A DNA stretch of 64,000 nucleotides from Blautia sp. (GTDB taxonomy: Bacteria > Bacillota > Clostridia > Lachnospirales > Lachnospiraceae), in NCBI GenBank assembly GCA_017475035.1, contig JAFVGK010000180.1, positions 1 to 64,000 of the forward strand. The letters are read 5' to 3'. The position numbers and the translations under genes were made by a program. Below, piece after piece: positions 25,368 through 33,267 of the stretch. Under the pieces are notes generated by a model. The model saw only the letters and a program-made list of their open reading frames with translations. It had not been told where the DNA came from and ran no database searches. Position 1 is the first letter of the stretch; each line of letters begins with the position of its first letter.

Positions 25368-27473
25368 ATGTCGGATCTGGCTTACAGCTATATGGACTGG
25401 CCAAGGATAGAGGCCATTGTTTACCATGAAGAGGCTTCTCCGAGAGATGTGATGGCACCGCGCATTACACCGGATGGCATATTGATCCAGGGATATTTTC
25501 CTGATGCTGCGTCAGCTTCGGTCATTTCCTCGCAGAAAAAATACGAGATGGCGAGAGAGGATGCTGCCGGCTATTTTGCGGCGGTCATACCGGGAAGAAA
25601 GATTCCGGAATACCGTTTCTGCGTGCAGTATGCAGAGGAGAAAAAAGAGTTTTATGATGCCTATGCCTATCCCGGGACTTTGACTCCGGATGAGGAAAAG
25701 GCTTTTCTTTCCGGTGTGTTTTATGAAGCCTACAGAAAAATGGGAGCACACCGCGTGATACAAAACGGGACGTCAGGATATTCATTTGCCGTATGGGCGC
25801 CAAATGCCGTACGAGTCAGCCTTGTCGGTGATTTTAACCATTGGGACGGCCGACCTTTGCCGATGCACAAGATGCCCATGTCAGGAATATTTGAACTCTT
25901 TATCCCCGGGATGAAGGCAGGGGAAAGATATGCCTACGAGATAAAAACAAAGCGTGGGGACGTATTTCTGAAGGTTGATCCTTATGGGGCATGTACGGTA
26001 AAAGGAAAGCCATCGGATGTTCTTCCTTTATACAGCGTGACTCCGCCGGAAGAAGATTTCAGCTGGGAGGATGCGGGATATCTGGCCGAAAGACCTGGTT
26101 TTGCGGACAGAGATACACCCTTGAGCATCCTGGAGCTGAAAGCGGATGAGTGGAAGGATCCTGCGGATCTGGTTTCCTATGTCAAGGAGAGAGGCTTTAC
26201 ACATGTAGAGCTTCTTCCCGTCGCGGATTATCTGCCGGACAGCGGAGAAGGGTATTCCACGGCTGCTTATTTTTCCGTAGGAATGGAGCTTGGCGGCGCG
26301 TCCGCTCTGAAAACCCTGGTTAATTCTCTTCACAAGGCCGGGATCGGGGTAATCTGTGACTGGACGCCGGCGCAGTTTTCCGGTTTTGCGGGAGGACTAT
26401 CCAAATTTGACGGGACTCCTCTGTATGAACCGACAGATCCTTCGGCAGCGATTCATCCGAAATGGGGAACGTATTTATACAATTATGACAGCCCCATGGT
26501 TAAGGATTTCCTTTTGTCAAATGCCTGTTATCTGGCGGAAGAGTTCCATATGGATGGTCTGCGGCTGGATGATGTGGATGCCATGCTGTATCTGGACTAT
26601 TATCGTTCGGAAGGAAGCTATCAGCCAAATATATATGGGACGAATGAAAACCTTGCGGCAGTGGAGTTTTTCAAACACCTGAATTCCATTCTGCATAAGA
26701 AATATCCGGGGATCCTTACGATCGCCCAGGAGGACGGCTTATGGCCGGAGCTGACCCAGAGCGTGAAGGATGACCATCCGGGATTCGATTATAAATGGAA
26801 TGGAAACTGGACGTCAGCCTTTTTATCCTATCTGGCTGTGGATCCGATCTATCGGAAAAATGATCATGATCAGTTGACACTGTCGATGCTGTACGCTTAT
26901 TGCGAGCATTATGTCCTTACCCTCGGAAGACGCGATGTAGGCGGCTATGCCGGATTTATGAGCAAACTTTTCGGCAGCGATGCGCAAAAACAGGCGCAGA
27001 TCCGGACTGCGTTTGCGTATCAATATCTCCATCCGGGAGCAAAGATGATCACAGCCATGCCGGACGCTCCGGCAGAGCTGAAAAAGTTTCTGCATGACCT
27101 GAATGAAATTTATCGGGAATATCCGGCACTGTCGGTTCTCGATTCCGATTATGAGGGGTTTGAGTGGATTCAGCTTACCCGGTATGACGAGAATGTACTC
27201 GCCTTTTTGCGTAAGGGCAGGGAGAATGACCAGATGCTTCTGGCAGTATTGAATTTCTCGGCTGTTGATTTCGATCAATATGCCGTGGGGGTACCTTTCT
27301 CCGGAAAATATAAAGAGATATTTAATACAGATAAGACAATTTACGGAGGAAATGGTTTCACAAATCCGAGAGTAAAAGCTTCGCATCCTGAGGAATGCGA
27401 TGAGCGCCCGGATTCGATCAAAGTGAGACTGGGGGCTTTATCTGCGGCGATATTTGTGTGCAGTGAAGCCTGA
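25368..27473 (+). CDS. 1,4-alpha-glucan branching enzyme-like GH13 protein with altered catalytic residues
   Basis: A 701-residue protein with GlgB architecture: an N-terminal region, a CBM48 domain at about residues 140-215 (YSFAVWAPNAVRVSLVGDFNHWDG), a GH13 barrel and a C-terminal beta domain. The nucleophile is kept (LRLDDVDAMLYLDY, Asp401), as is the acid/base Glu455 (IAQED). But the conserved His of region I (DWVPAH in typical GlgB) is Gln336, and the HDE of region IV is Arg521-Arg522-Asp523, so the transition-state Asp appears lost. Glycogen branching may therefore be weak, changed or absent; a glucan-binding or regulatory role is possible. No other glycogen gene is in the window. Confidence 0.82.
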   Translation: MSDLAYSYMDWPRIEAIVYHEEASPRDVMAPRITPDGILIQGYFPDAASASVISSQKKYEMAREDAAGYFAAVIPGRKIPEYRFCVQYAEEKKEFYDAYAYPGTLTPDEEKAFLSGVFYEAYRKMGAHRVIQNGTSGYSFAVWAPNAVRVSLVGDFNHWDGRPLPMHKMPMSGIFELFIPGMKAGERYAYEIKTKRGDVFLKVDPYGACTVKGKPSDVLPLYSVTPPEEDFSWEDAGYLAERPGFADRDTPLSILELKADEWKDPADLVSYVKERGFTHVELLPVADYLPDSGEGYSTAAYFSVGMELGGASALKTLVNSLHKAGIGVICDWTPAQFSGFAGGLSKFDGTPLYEPTDPSAAIHPKWGTYLYNYDSPMVKDFLLSNACYLAEEFHMDGLRLDDVDAMLYLDYYRSEGSYQPNIYGTNENLAAVEFFKHLNSILHKKYPGILTIAQEDGLWPELTQSVKDDHPGFDYKWNGNWTSAFLSYLAVDPIYRKNDHDQLTLSMLYAYCEHYVLTLGRRDVGGYAGFMSKLFGSDAQKQAQIRTAFAYQYLHPGAKMITAMPDAPAELKKFLHDLNEIYREYPALSVLDSDYEGFEWIQLTRYDENVLAFLRKGRENDQMLLAVLNFSAVDFDQYAVGVPFSGKYKEIFNTDKTIYGGNGFTNPRVKASHPEECDERPDSIKVRLGALSAAIFVCSEA

Positions 27474-27475
27474 CA

Positions 27476-27587
27476 GTATATAAGTAAACGAATAAAATAC
27501 TTGCATTCTGATTCGTTTACTGCGCCGGATTTACGCCGCTTCAAGCGGGATGATTCTGCGGTAAATCCGTACGCATACTATAAATCA
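27476..27587 (+). repeat. Dispersed repeat family R1, copy C
   Basis: The most complete R1 copy, starting just after the GlgB-like stop codon. GTAAACGAAT pairs with ATTCGTTTAC (27484-27520 span), and GGATTTAC pairs with GTAAATCC (27527-27568 span), giving two successive hairpins. Inside the second, CCGCTT-C-AAGCGG forms a small stem. It matches copies at 8779, 12386 and 59516. Confidence 0.7.
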
Positions 27588-27642
27588 GGTGGCAAAAGGT
27601 TATATTTTATTATCTGATGTAGTGGGAGCAGGGGGTATCGAG

Positions 27643-28662
27643 ATGAAAAAAAAGCTTTGCGCGTTATTTACGGCAGCATTTCTGGGGCTGAGCCTTTTTG
27701 CAGGCGCCGGATTCGCTGCTGAACCGGAAGAAGGGACGGATTGGACGGATTACGTACTGGAGTTTTCTGATGAGTATTTTGCTTTTCGAAGCTTTCTTGG
27801 GGAGGATATGGGAAACTTCTATTTACGTAAATCGACTGAAGATGAGTGGTCGAATACGCTGTCAAAAGTCGGTACTTCTTCTTATGATATCAGGTTTGTC
27901 GGTGACAAGGGCGGAGTTTTCCTTTTCTTTGGCCTGCCATTAGGCAATGCAAACCGGCTGAACCTGTATTCTCAAAATGGGTTTGATTATGCGCAATATG
28001 TGACAGATAAAGGGGAGACTGTTACGACCACGCCTGTCCTTGGTTATGAAGAGCCTGTGGAACTGACGGTAAGCGAGACCTTAAATGTCCGTTCCACTCC
28101 GGATACAAGCAAGACAAGGATCGGAACCGTGAGCACGAACGCAAAGGTAAAGGCCTACGGTGAAGCGGACGGAGACAACGGTTTTAAATGGTATCTTGTC
28201 AGATATAACAAGGGTTATGGATTCTTATCCGGGCAATACTTACGCGATGCGGACGGTGTCCCGGTACAGCCCACCCCGACACCGAAAAATACCAGGCCGG
28301 CAGATGAAGATTCCGATGAAGATTCCGATGAAGAGTCCGAGGATAATTCAGTGGAAGAAAACTCTGAAGACGAAGCGGAAGAAAACTCCGGAGAAGCAGA
28401 GCAGGAAGAGGATTTCACTGAGGATGAGGCGGAAGAGAACCCTGAATCTGTCAATGAGGGGGAAGGCGCTGACTCTGACGAAGAGGATATTGCCGAACCG
28501 TCGGAAGGGGCAGATCAGGGCGGGCAGGGGGAAACCGCTGCCGCAGCTGAGGATTCTGGTACGGAAGAAAATATTGTGAGAGTAGAGTCTTTACACAATC
28601 CGGGTCATGGATATATCTTCTATTTACGCGATGACGGAACGGTTGTTTCTGAGCTTTATTAA
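27643..28662 (+). CDS. Secreted SH3-domain protein with long acidic tract
   Basis: A 339-residue protein of unknown function. The signal peptide (MKKKLCALFTAAFLGLSLFAGAG, cleaved near GFAA) precedes a domain of about 100 residues I do not recognise. A bacterial SH3 domain follows at about 137-205 (TLNVRSTPD, then YGFLSGQYL), which usually binds cell-wall peptides. A PTPTP hinge leads to about 90 residues dominated by Asp, Glu and Ser (222-310) and a short C-terminal domain (GHGYIFYLRDDG). ATG 27643 follows GGGGGT; the frame runs upstream to 27589 without a better site. It is the first gene of a three-gene cassette ending in an Hsp70-like ATPase. Confidence 0.8.
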   Translation: MKKKLCALFTAAFLGLSLFAGAGFAAEPEEGTDWTDYVLEFSDEYFAFRSFLGEDMGNFYLRKSTEDEWSNTLSKVGTSSYDIRFVGDKGGVFLFFGLPLGNANRLNLYSQNGFDYAQYVTDKGETVTTTPVLGYEEPVELTVSETLNVRSTPDTSKTRIGTVSTNAKVKAYGEADGDNGFKWYLVRYNKGYGFLSGQYLRDADGVPVQPTPTPKNTRPADEDSDEDSDEESEDNSVEENSEDEAEENSGEAEQEEDFTEDEAEENPESVNEGEGADSDEEDIAEPSEGADQGGQGETAAAAEDSGTEENIVRVESLHNPGHGYIFYLRDDGTVVSELY

Positions 28663-28679
28663 AGGGAAGGCATGGATCT

Positions 28680-29570
28680 ATGAAAGCGAAAGAACTTCTC
28701 GAACAGGATAAAGATCGTTTCATGTCGAAGTTTGGGCAGGATTTATCTCCGAGTGACGGAATTCTGGCGGTGGAAGATCAGCTTGACCGTATCCTTTACA
28801 GATATTGTACGGACGAGACGCCGCCGCAGGTTGCCATGCATGCCCGTTTGAGCTTTACAGCGCTGAAAGCTTCCCTGCCTCTGATGGACGAAGTCGGAGA
28901 GATAAAAATCTATGAGCAGACGAGGGAACGGACTCCAAAGGATGCTCTGAAAAAAGAAAGGGGCATACTTGCCGCGGCAATCGCTGCCGTGCTTTTGATT
29001 GCGAGTGTCATGCTGGCTTCATGCGGGGGAGGAAACGGTATTCTTATTTTTCTTTCTCTTTGTTCGGGGAGTGCAGCACTTGTGACCGCCTTTTTGCAAG
29101 GACAGCAAAAAGGAAAACCGGTAAAGGCGCAAGCCTCTCAACGTAAGATTGAAAAATGCGTTGACGTGGAAAAGCTTTATCATGATCTGTCAACCCTGAT
29201 GACAGTCATGGATGAAAACCTGGAGGAAATAGAGAGTTCAGCTGCGGAAGCTGACAGGACCGAAGAGACGGAGACTGGTCCTGAGGTGCTGGATTCGTCA
29301 GTTTTGGACGCGGATTTTCTCAGCCTTCTGGCTTCTGTCCTGGAAAGCGTTTATGTGTCGGGAGAGGATGCTTACGCTCAGGAGATTGTCGCACAGATAC
29401 GATTTTTCCTGCATAAGTATGGAATTGAAATGGTAGATTATTCTGCTGATCAGCAGCAATTATTTGATTTGATGCCGTCCCTTCACGAACAGACGATTCG
29501 TCCTGCTCTTGTGCATGAGGGTGTGCTTCTAAGCAAAGGCCTGTCTACATTGAAGACAACGGTTACTTAA
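28680..29570 (+). CDS. Two-helix membrane protein, possible GrpE-like partner of the adjacent Hsp70-like ATPase
   Basis: A 296-residue protein. An N-terminal cytoplasmic part of about 95 residues is followed by two hydrophobic helices (roughly 96-114 and 120-139) and a C-terminal cytoplasmic part with a helical stretch (VEKLYHDLSTLMTVMDENLEEIE). The tail KYGIEMVDYSADQQQLFDLMP...TIRPALV faintly recalls the beta domain of GrpE, the nucleotide-exchange factor of Hsp70. That resemblance, by eye only, fits its place 107 bp before an Hsp70-like gene. AAGGGAAGG precedes the ATG, 17 nt after the SH3 gene. I do not know a family name for it. Confidence 0.75.
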   Translation: MKAKELLEQDKDRFMSKFGQDLSPSDGILAVEDQLDRILYRYCTDETPPQVAMHARLSFTALKASLPLMDEVGEIKIYEQTRERTPKDALKKERGILAAAIAAVLLIASVMLASCGGGNGILIFLSLCSGSAALVTAFLQGQQKGKPVKAQASQRKIEKCVDVEKLYHDLSTLMTVMDENLEEIESSAAEADRTEETETGPEVLDSSVLDADFLSLLASVLESVYVSGEDAYAQEIVAQIRFFLHKYGIEMVDYSADQQQLFDLMPSLHEQTIRPALVHEGVLLSKGLSTLKTTVT

Positions 29571-29577
29571 GGAGACT

Positions 29578-29620
29578 GATTCTGCTGCTTTGGCAGCCCG
29601 GCTGCCGAAGCAGCAGAATC
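29578..29620 (+). other. 19-bp intergenic hairpin before the Hsp70-like gene
   Basis: Positions 29578-29596 (GATTCTGCTGC...) pair with 29602-29620 (...GCAGCAGAATC) over a CCCGG loop, with one G-T pair. There is no T-tract, so it is not a standard terminator. It could stabilise or process the cassette mRNA. The outer GATTCTGC is shared with the R2 repeat family. Confidence 0.6.
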
Positions 29621-29677
29621 GTCATCCGAAGACGTTTAGTCACCCTGCAAAACTGCGTTTTTGGGAGGAGGAGACCT

Positions 29678-31591
29678 ATGGAACGCTTTTTTGGCTTTGA
29701 TCTGGGGGATGCGGAGAGCGCGGTCTGCGTGCTTTCCAGAAAAGGGGAAAAGTCACCAAGGATTCTGCCTGTCTGTGGGGAAAAAAGCCTGGTGACTGCC
29801 TATGCGACCCTTTCGGATAAAAAAATCCTGATCGGAGAAAATGCCTGTTACCATCCGGAAGCGACAGAGCGTAAGCTGCGTTTTAAAAGCAGGTTCCTGA
29901 AGGATGAGTCGAGTGAACGGGATGTGCGCTGCTTTGCTCTTGGCCTGCTGAATGAATTGTATCAGGACGGCAGCCTGGAGCGGGACGAAGACTGCGCTTT
30001 TTATATCGGCTGCCCCGCAGGCTGGAACAGGGTGGAAAGAGAAAGGTACCGAAAGCTGTTCGAAGAGAGCGGTTTTCCTCCGGTACGGATTATTTCGGAA
30101 TCCCGCGCGGCAATGGTATCGGCCTGCCAGTCACGGCATCTGCAGGTTGGTTATGATATTCTGTCACATCCGGTCCTGGTTGTGGATATAGGCTCTTCTA
30201 CTACGGACTTTGCCTATATTATGGGCGGCAAAGAAGTGGAGCTGCGCACGGCGGGAGAAGTGTATCTCGGCGGGGGACTGATGGATGAGCTGCTTTTGGA
30301 GAAAAGCGTGGCTGCCAGTCCGGATGCTGACCGGATACGGGAAGTATTTGCCAAAAGTGAAGCATGGCGAAGCTATTGTGAATTTGCGGCGCGGCGGTTA
30401 AAGGAAAAATATTTTTCCGATGAGGAATATTGGAAAACAAATGATTGCGTTCAGACAGTTCGTATTTTGTATGACAGTCCCTTGCGCCTGACGCTGAGAA
30501 TGAATGAAAAGATTGCGGAACAGATTCTCTACGGTCCCATGGAAGCTCTGGGAGGAAGTTCTTTCTATAAAGTATTTCGTGACAGTCTTGTACAGATTCG
30601 GGACGGACTGGCAAAGAGCCAGCCGGATCTTGTTTTTTTAACCGGCGGCGTCTCAAAGCTGAGTGTTCTTGCAAGATGGTGCAGTGTGGTTTACCCTGAC
30701 GCAATCGTGATTACCGGAACCGAACCGGAGTTTTCCGTAGCCAGAGGGCTTGCCTGGTGCGGGCGGGTCGATGAGGATCTGAGGGCCTTTTCCCGTGAGG
30801 TGGAGGATCTGAAGGATTCCTCTACAGTGGAGAGGATCGTATCAAAGCATATCGGGGAGCTGTATCGTGACGCGGTGGATCATCTGACTCAGCCGATCAT
30901 TGAAAATGCGGTTCTTCCTGTCCTGGATCAGTGGAGAAATGGGGAAATAACAACATTAAAGGAAATTGATGGTATATTGACAAAAGAGGTAGCGGATTAT
31001 CTCCGGACAAAGGAAGTAAGGAAGCTTTTGCAGGCACCTGTAGCGGCGTGGCTGAAGCCCGTGGCTTATGAGCTGGAGGAATACACAGTTCCGATTTGTG
31101 TCAGACATAATGTCCCTTATCGCGCATTAAGCCTGAATTCCTATCTGTCTCTTTCAGAGGTGGATATTCGGGTGGAGGCAAAAGACGTTTTTGCCGTGGA
31201 AGAACTGACGTTAATGATTGATACGATTATCACGATCCTGGTAGGCATCCTCTGCGGGGGAGGAGGGATTGCCATGATCGCGCAGGGACTGCCGGGGATT
31301 ATAGCGGGAGCCGTGCTTTCGATCCTGGTTCTTCTTCTGGGAAAAGAAAAAATGCAGAATGTCCTGCTTACCGCGAATATCCCGACAGCTGTGAGGAAAC
31401 TGATTCCCAGGAGCACCTTTGTCAACCGTATGGATAAGGTTGCGGATCAGGTAAAGGAAAAATTCTACGAAAGTCTGCAAAAGGAAAATAATGCCGCTAT
31501 CACAGAGCATATGGCAGATGAGATATCCGCGCAGATCGATGACTGCCTGGTACGTATGGCTAAGGTGGTGGAGGTTCCTCTGGCGGGATGA
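29678..31591 (+). CDS. Hsp70-like actin-fold ATPase with C-terminal membrane hairpin
   Basis: A 637-residue protein. The N-terminal half is an Hsp70/actin-type ATPase: phosphate-1 loop FGFDLGDAESAV (residues 4-15), phosphate-2 loop DIGSSTTDF (from Asp170) and adenosine motif FLTGGVSKLSVLARW near 325. Instead of an Hsp70 peptide-binding domain it has a long helical region (about 370-510), two closely spaced membrane helices (about 513-550) and a helical tail. That second half is laid out like the membrane part of dynamin-like proteins, but no GTPase is present. GGGAGGAGGAG precedes the ATG. With the two genes upstream it forms a probable envelope-associated machine of unknown purpose. Confidence 0.82.
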   Translation: MERFFGFDLGDAESAVCVLSRKGEKSPRILPVCGEKSLVTAYATLSDKKILIGENACYHPEATERKLRFKSRFLKDESSERDVRCFALGLLNELYQDGSLERDEDCAFYIGCPAGWNRVERERYRKLFEESGFPPVRIISESRAAMVSACQSRHLQVGYDILSHPVLVVDIGSSTTDFAYIMGGKEVELRTAGEVYLGGGLMDELLLEKSVAASPDADRIREVFAKSEAWRSYCEFAARRLKEKYFSDEEYWKTNDCVQTVRILYDSPLRLTLRMNEKIAEQILYGPMEALGGSSFYKVFRDSLVQIRDGLAKSQPDLVFLTGGVSKLSVLARWCSVVYPDAIVITGTEPEFSVARGLAWCGRVDEDLRAFSREVEDLKDSSTVERIVSKHIGELYRDAVDHLTQPIIENAVLPVLDQWRNGEITTLKEIDGILTKEVADYLRTKEVRKLLQAPVAAWLKPVAYELEEYTVPICVRHNVPYRALSLNSYLSLSEVDIRVEAKDVFAVEELTLMIDTIITILVGILCGGGGIAMIAQGLPGIIAGAVLSILVLLLGKEKMQNVLLTANIPTAVRKLIPRSTFVNRMDKVADQVKEKFYESLQKENNAAITEHMADEISAQIDDCLVRMAKVVEVPLAG

Positions 31592-31611
31592 CAAAAAAAT
31601 AAAAAAGGTTC

Positions 31612-31640
31612 TTGACAGGCAAGGGTTCATATCATATAAT
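31612..31640 (+). promoter_or_regulatory. Consensus sigma-A promoter of tRNA-Thr
   Basis: TTGACA (31612-31617), a 17-nt spacer and TATAAT (31635-31640), a perfect consensus match, about 44 nt before the tRNA. Confidence 0.93.
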
Positions 31641-31683
31641 AGCATTCGTGCCAAGGAGAAGGCCTTATTTCTCCTTGGGATAA

Positions 31684-31756
31684 GCTGGAATAGCTCAGTC
31701 GGTAGAGCACTTCACTCGTAATGAAGGGGTCGAGAGTTCGAGTCTCTTTTCCAGCT
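31684..31756 (+). tRNA. tRNA-Thr (anticodon CGT)
   Basis: A 73-nt cloverleaf: acceptor GCTGGAA/TTCCAGC, D arm GCTC...GAGC, anticodon stem CTTCA/TGAAG around the loop CTCGTAA (anticodon CGT, reading ACG), and T arm GAGAG-TTCGAGT-CTCTT. The discriminator is U at 31756, and CCA is not encoded. A consensus promoter precedes it and a terminator follows. Confidence 0.96.
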
Positions 31757-31763
31757 TTTTCTT

Positions 31764-31798
31764 AGCCTTGTATCTGTTGAGGATATAAGGCTTTTTTA
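31764..31798 (+). terminator. Rho-independent terminator after tRNA-Thr
   Basis: AGCCTTGTATC (31764-31774) pairs with GGATATAAGGCT (31781-31792), including G-T pairs, and runs into a T-tract. Confidence 0.88.
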
Positions 31799-31826
31799 TT
31801 ATCCCAGAGCCGACCGGAGGAAGATA

Positions 31827-33203
31827 TTGATTATAGGAATTATGAAGCAAAGGCAGAGTATCATGGAACAGAAAAAGCTGGAAATAGTTATAGAAGATAA
31901 TCCGATCGACAATGTGCAAAAGACAGTGGGGCTTGCTCTTCTCGGGCTTGGCACGGTTGGAGGAGGTACATACCGGGTCCTGACGGGACAGCTTGATGAG
32001 ATTCAGAAAAGACTGGGCTGCAGGATCGAAATTCGGCATATTCTTGTAAGAAATTTAAAAAAGGCTTCTTTACGTGTGCAGGATTCCCGGATTCTGACGA
32101 ATCGCTGGGAGGATGTCATAGAGGATGATGGTGTCGATATTGTCGTTGAGCTGATGGGAGGTATGGAACCTGCTTACACCTATATCCGGGAGGCAATGGA
32201 GCGGGGAAAACATGTCGTTACGGCAAATAAGGATCTTCTTGCCGAGCACGGTCCTACGCTGCTGGAGCTGGCTTTAAACAAGGGTGTTGACTTTATGTTT
32301 GAAGCAGCGGTAGCGGGAGGCATTCCGATTATCATGCCTTTGGAGAAAAGCCTTGCAGGAAATCATCTGACGGAGATCATGGGTATTGTCAACGGGACGA
32401 CCAACTTTATTCTCACCAAGATGTCGGAAGAGGGAATGGATTATCGGGAAGCTTTGATTCAGGCTACGGAGCTGGGGTATGCGGAAGCGGATCCCACAGC
32501 GGATGTGGATGGACTGGACGCAGGCAGGAAGGTCGCGATCCTTGCTTCCCTGGCGTTTCATTGTCCGGTCTATTTCCATGATGTCCATGTAGAAGGGATG
32601 TCTATGATTTCGGCAAAGGATATCCGATATGCCAGCCAGATGGGAAGAACGATCAAACTGGTAGGGGTAGCGAGAGATACGGATACCGGTGTGGAAGCTT
32701 ATGTGTGTCCGATGCTGCTGCCGAAGAGCCATCCGCTTTCCAGCGTGAATGATTCCTTTAATGCTGTTTTTGTTCACGGAGACGCAGTGGGTGACGCGAT
32801 GTTTTTCGGAAGAGGCGCGGGGGATCTGCCGACAGCCAGTGCTGTAACCGGTGATATTCTATCGATCGCGGAAAATATTCTTCATGGCAGTTCTGGGAGG
32901 ATCGGACAGCTTCTTTATAAAAAGCGGCCGATGAAACGGATGGAAGATACCTACAACCGCTATTTCCTGAGACTGCATGTGGAAGACCGCTGCGGTGTTC
33001 TTGCCGAACTGACAGAGATTTTTGCGCGCTATGAAGTAAGCGTCGCACAGATCATACAAAGGGAGCATCAGAAGGATGATCTGGCAGAGGTAGTTGTAAT
33101 CACATCACTGGTTCGTGAAGGAGATTTTCAGACGGCGATTGAAGAGCTGTCTTATCGTACTTCGGTTAAAAAAATATCTCGTATGATTCGTGTTTATGAA
33201 TAA
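31827..33203 (+). CDS. hom: Homoserine dehydrogenase
   Basis: A 458-residue enzyme that reduces aspartate semialdehyde to homoserine, the branch point to threonine and methionine. Visible are the NAD(P) motif GLGTVGGG (about residues 40-47), ANKDLLAEHG, the family signature GIVNGTTNFILTKM and the catalytic region EADPTADVDGLDAGRK with its Lys. A C-terminal ACT domain (RLHVEDRCGVLAELTEIF, from about 372) suggests feedback control, probably by threonine. GGAGG lies 6 nt before TTG 31827; ATG 31842 is an alternative start. It sits directly behind tRNA-Thr. Confidence 0.95.
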   Translation: MIIGIMKQRQSIMEQKKLEIVIEDNPIDNVQKTVGLALLGLGTVGGGTYRVLTGQLDEIQKRLGCRIEIRHILVRNLKKASLRVQDSRILTNRWEDVIEDDGVDIVVELMGGMEPAYTYIREAMERGKHVVTANKDLLAEHGPTLLELALNKGVDFMFEAAVAGGIPIIMPLEKSLAGNHLTEIMGIVNGTTNFILTKMSEEGMDYREALIQATELGYAEADPTADVDGLDAGRKVAILASLAFHCPVYFHDVHVEGMSMISAKDIRYASQMGRTIKLVGVARDTDTGVEAYVCPMLLPKSHPLSSVNDSFNAVFVHGDAVGDAMFFGRGAGDLPTASAVTGDILSIAENILHGSSGRIGQLLYKKRPMKRMEDTYNRYFLRLHVEDRCGVLAELTEIFARYEVSVAQIIQREHQKDDLAEVVVITSLVREGDFQTAIEELSYRTSVKKISRMIRVYE

Positions 33204-33267
33204 AACGTATTGGGATAGAATTCAGGAACAAGAGGTCATGAAAAGTCGGGAGGTTTAGCTACGAAAG

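Noticed and set aside
31684-31756. tRNA gene as integration site of a mobile element
   Set aside because: Both sides are housekeeping or conserved genes and no duplicate of the tRNA 3' end or integrase is visible nearby.
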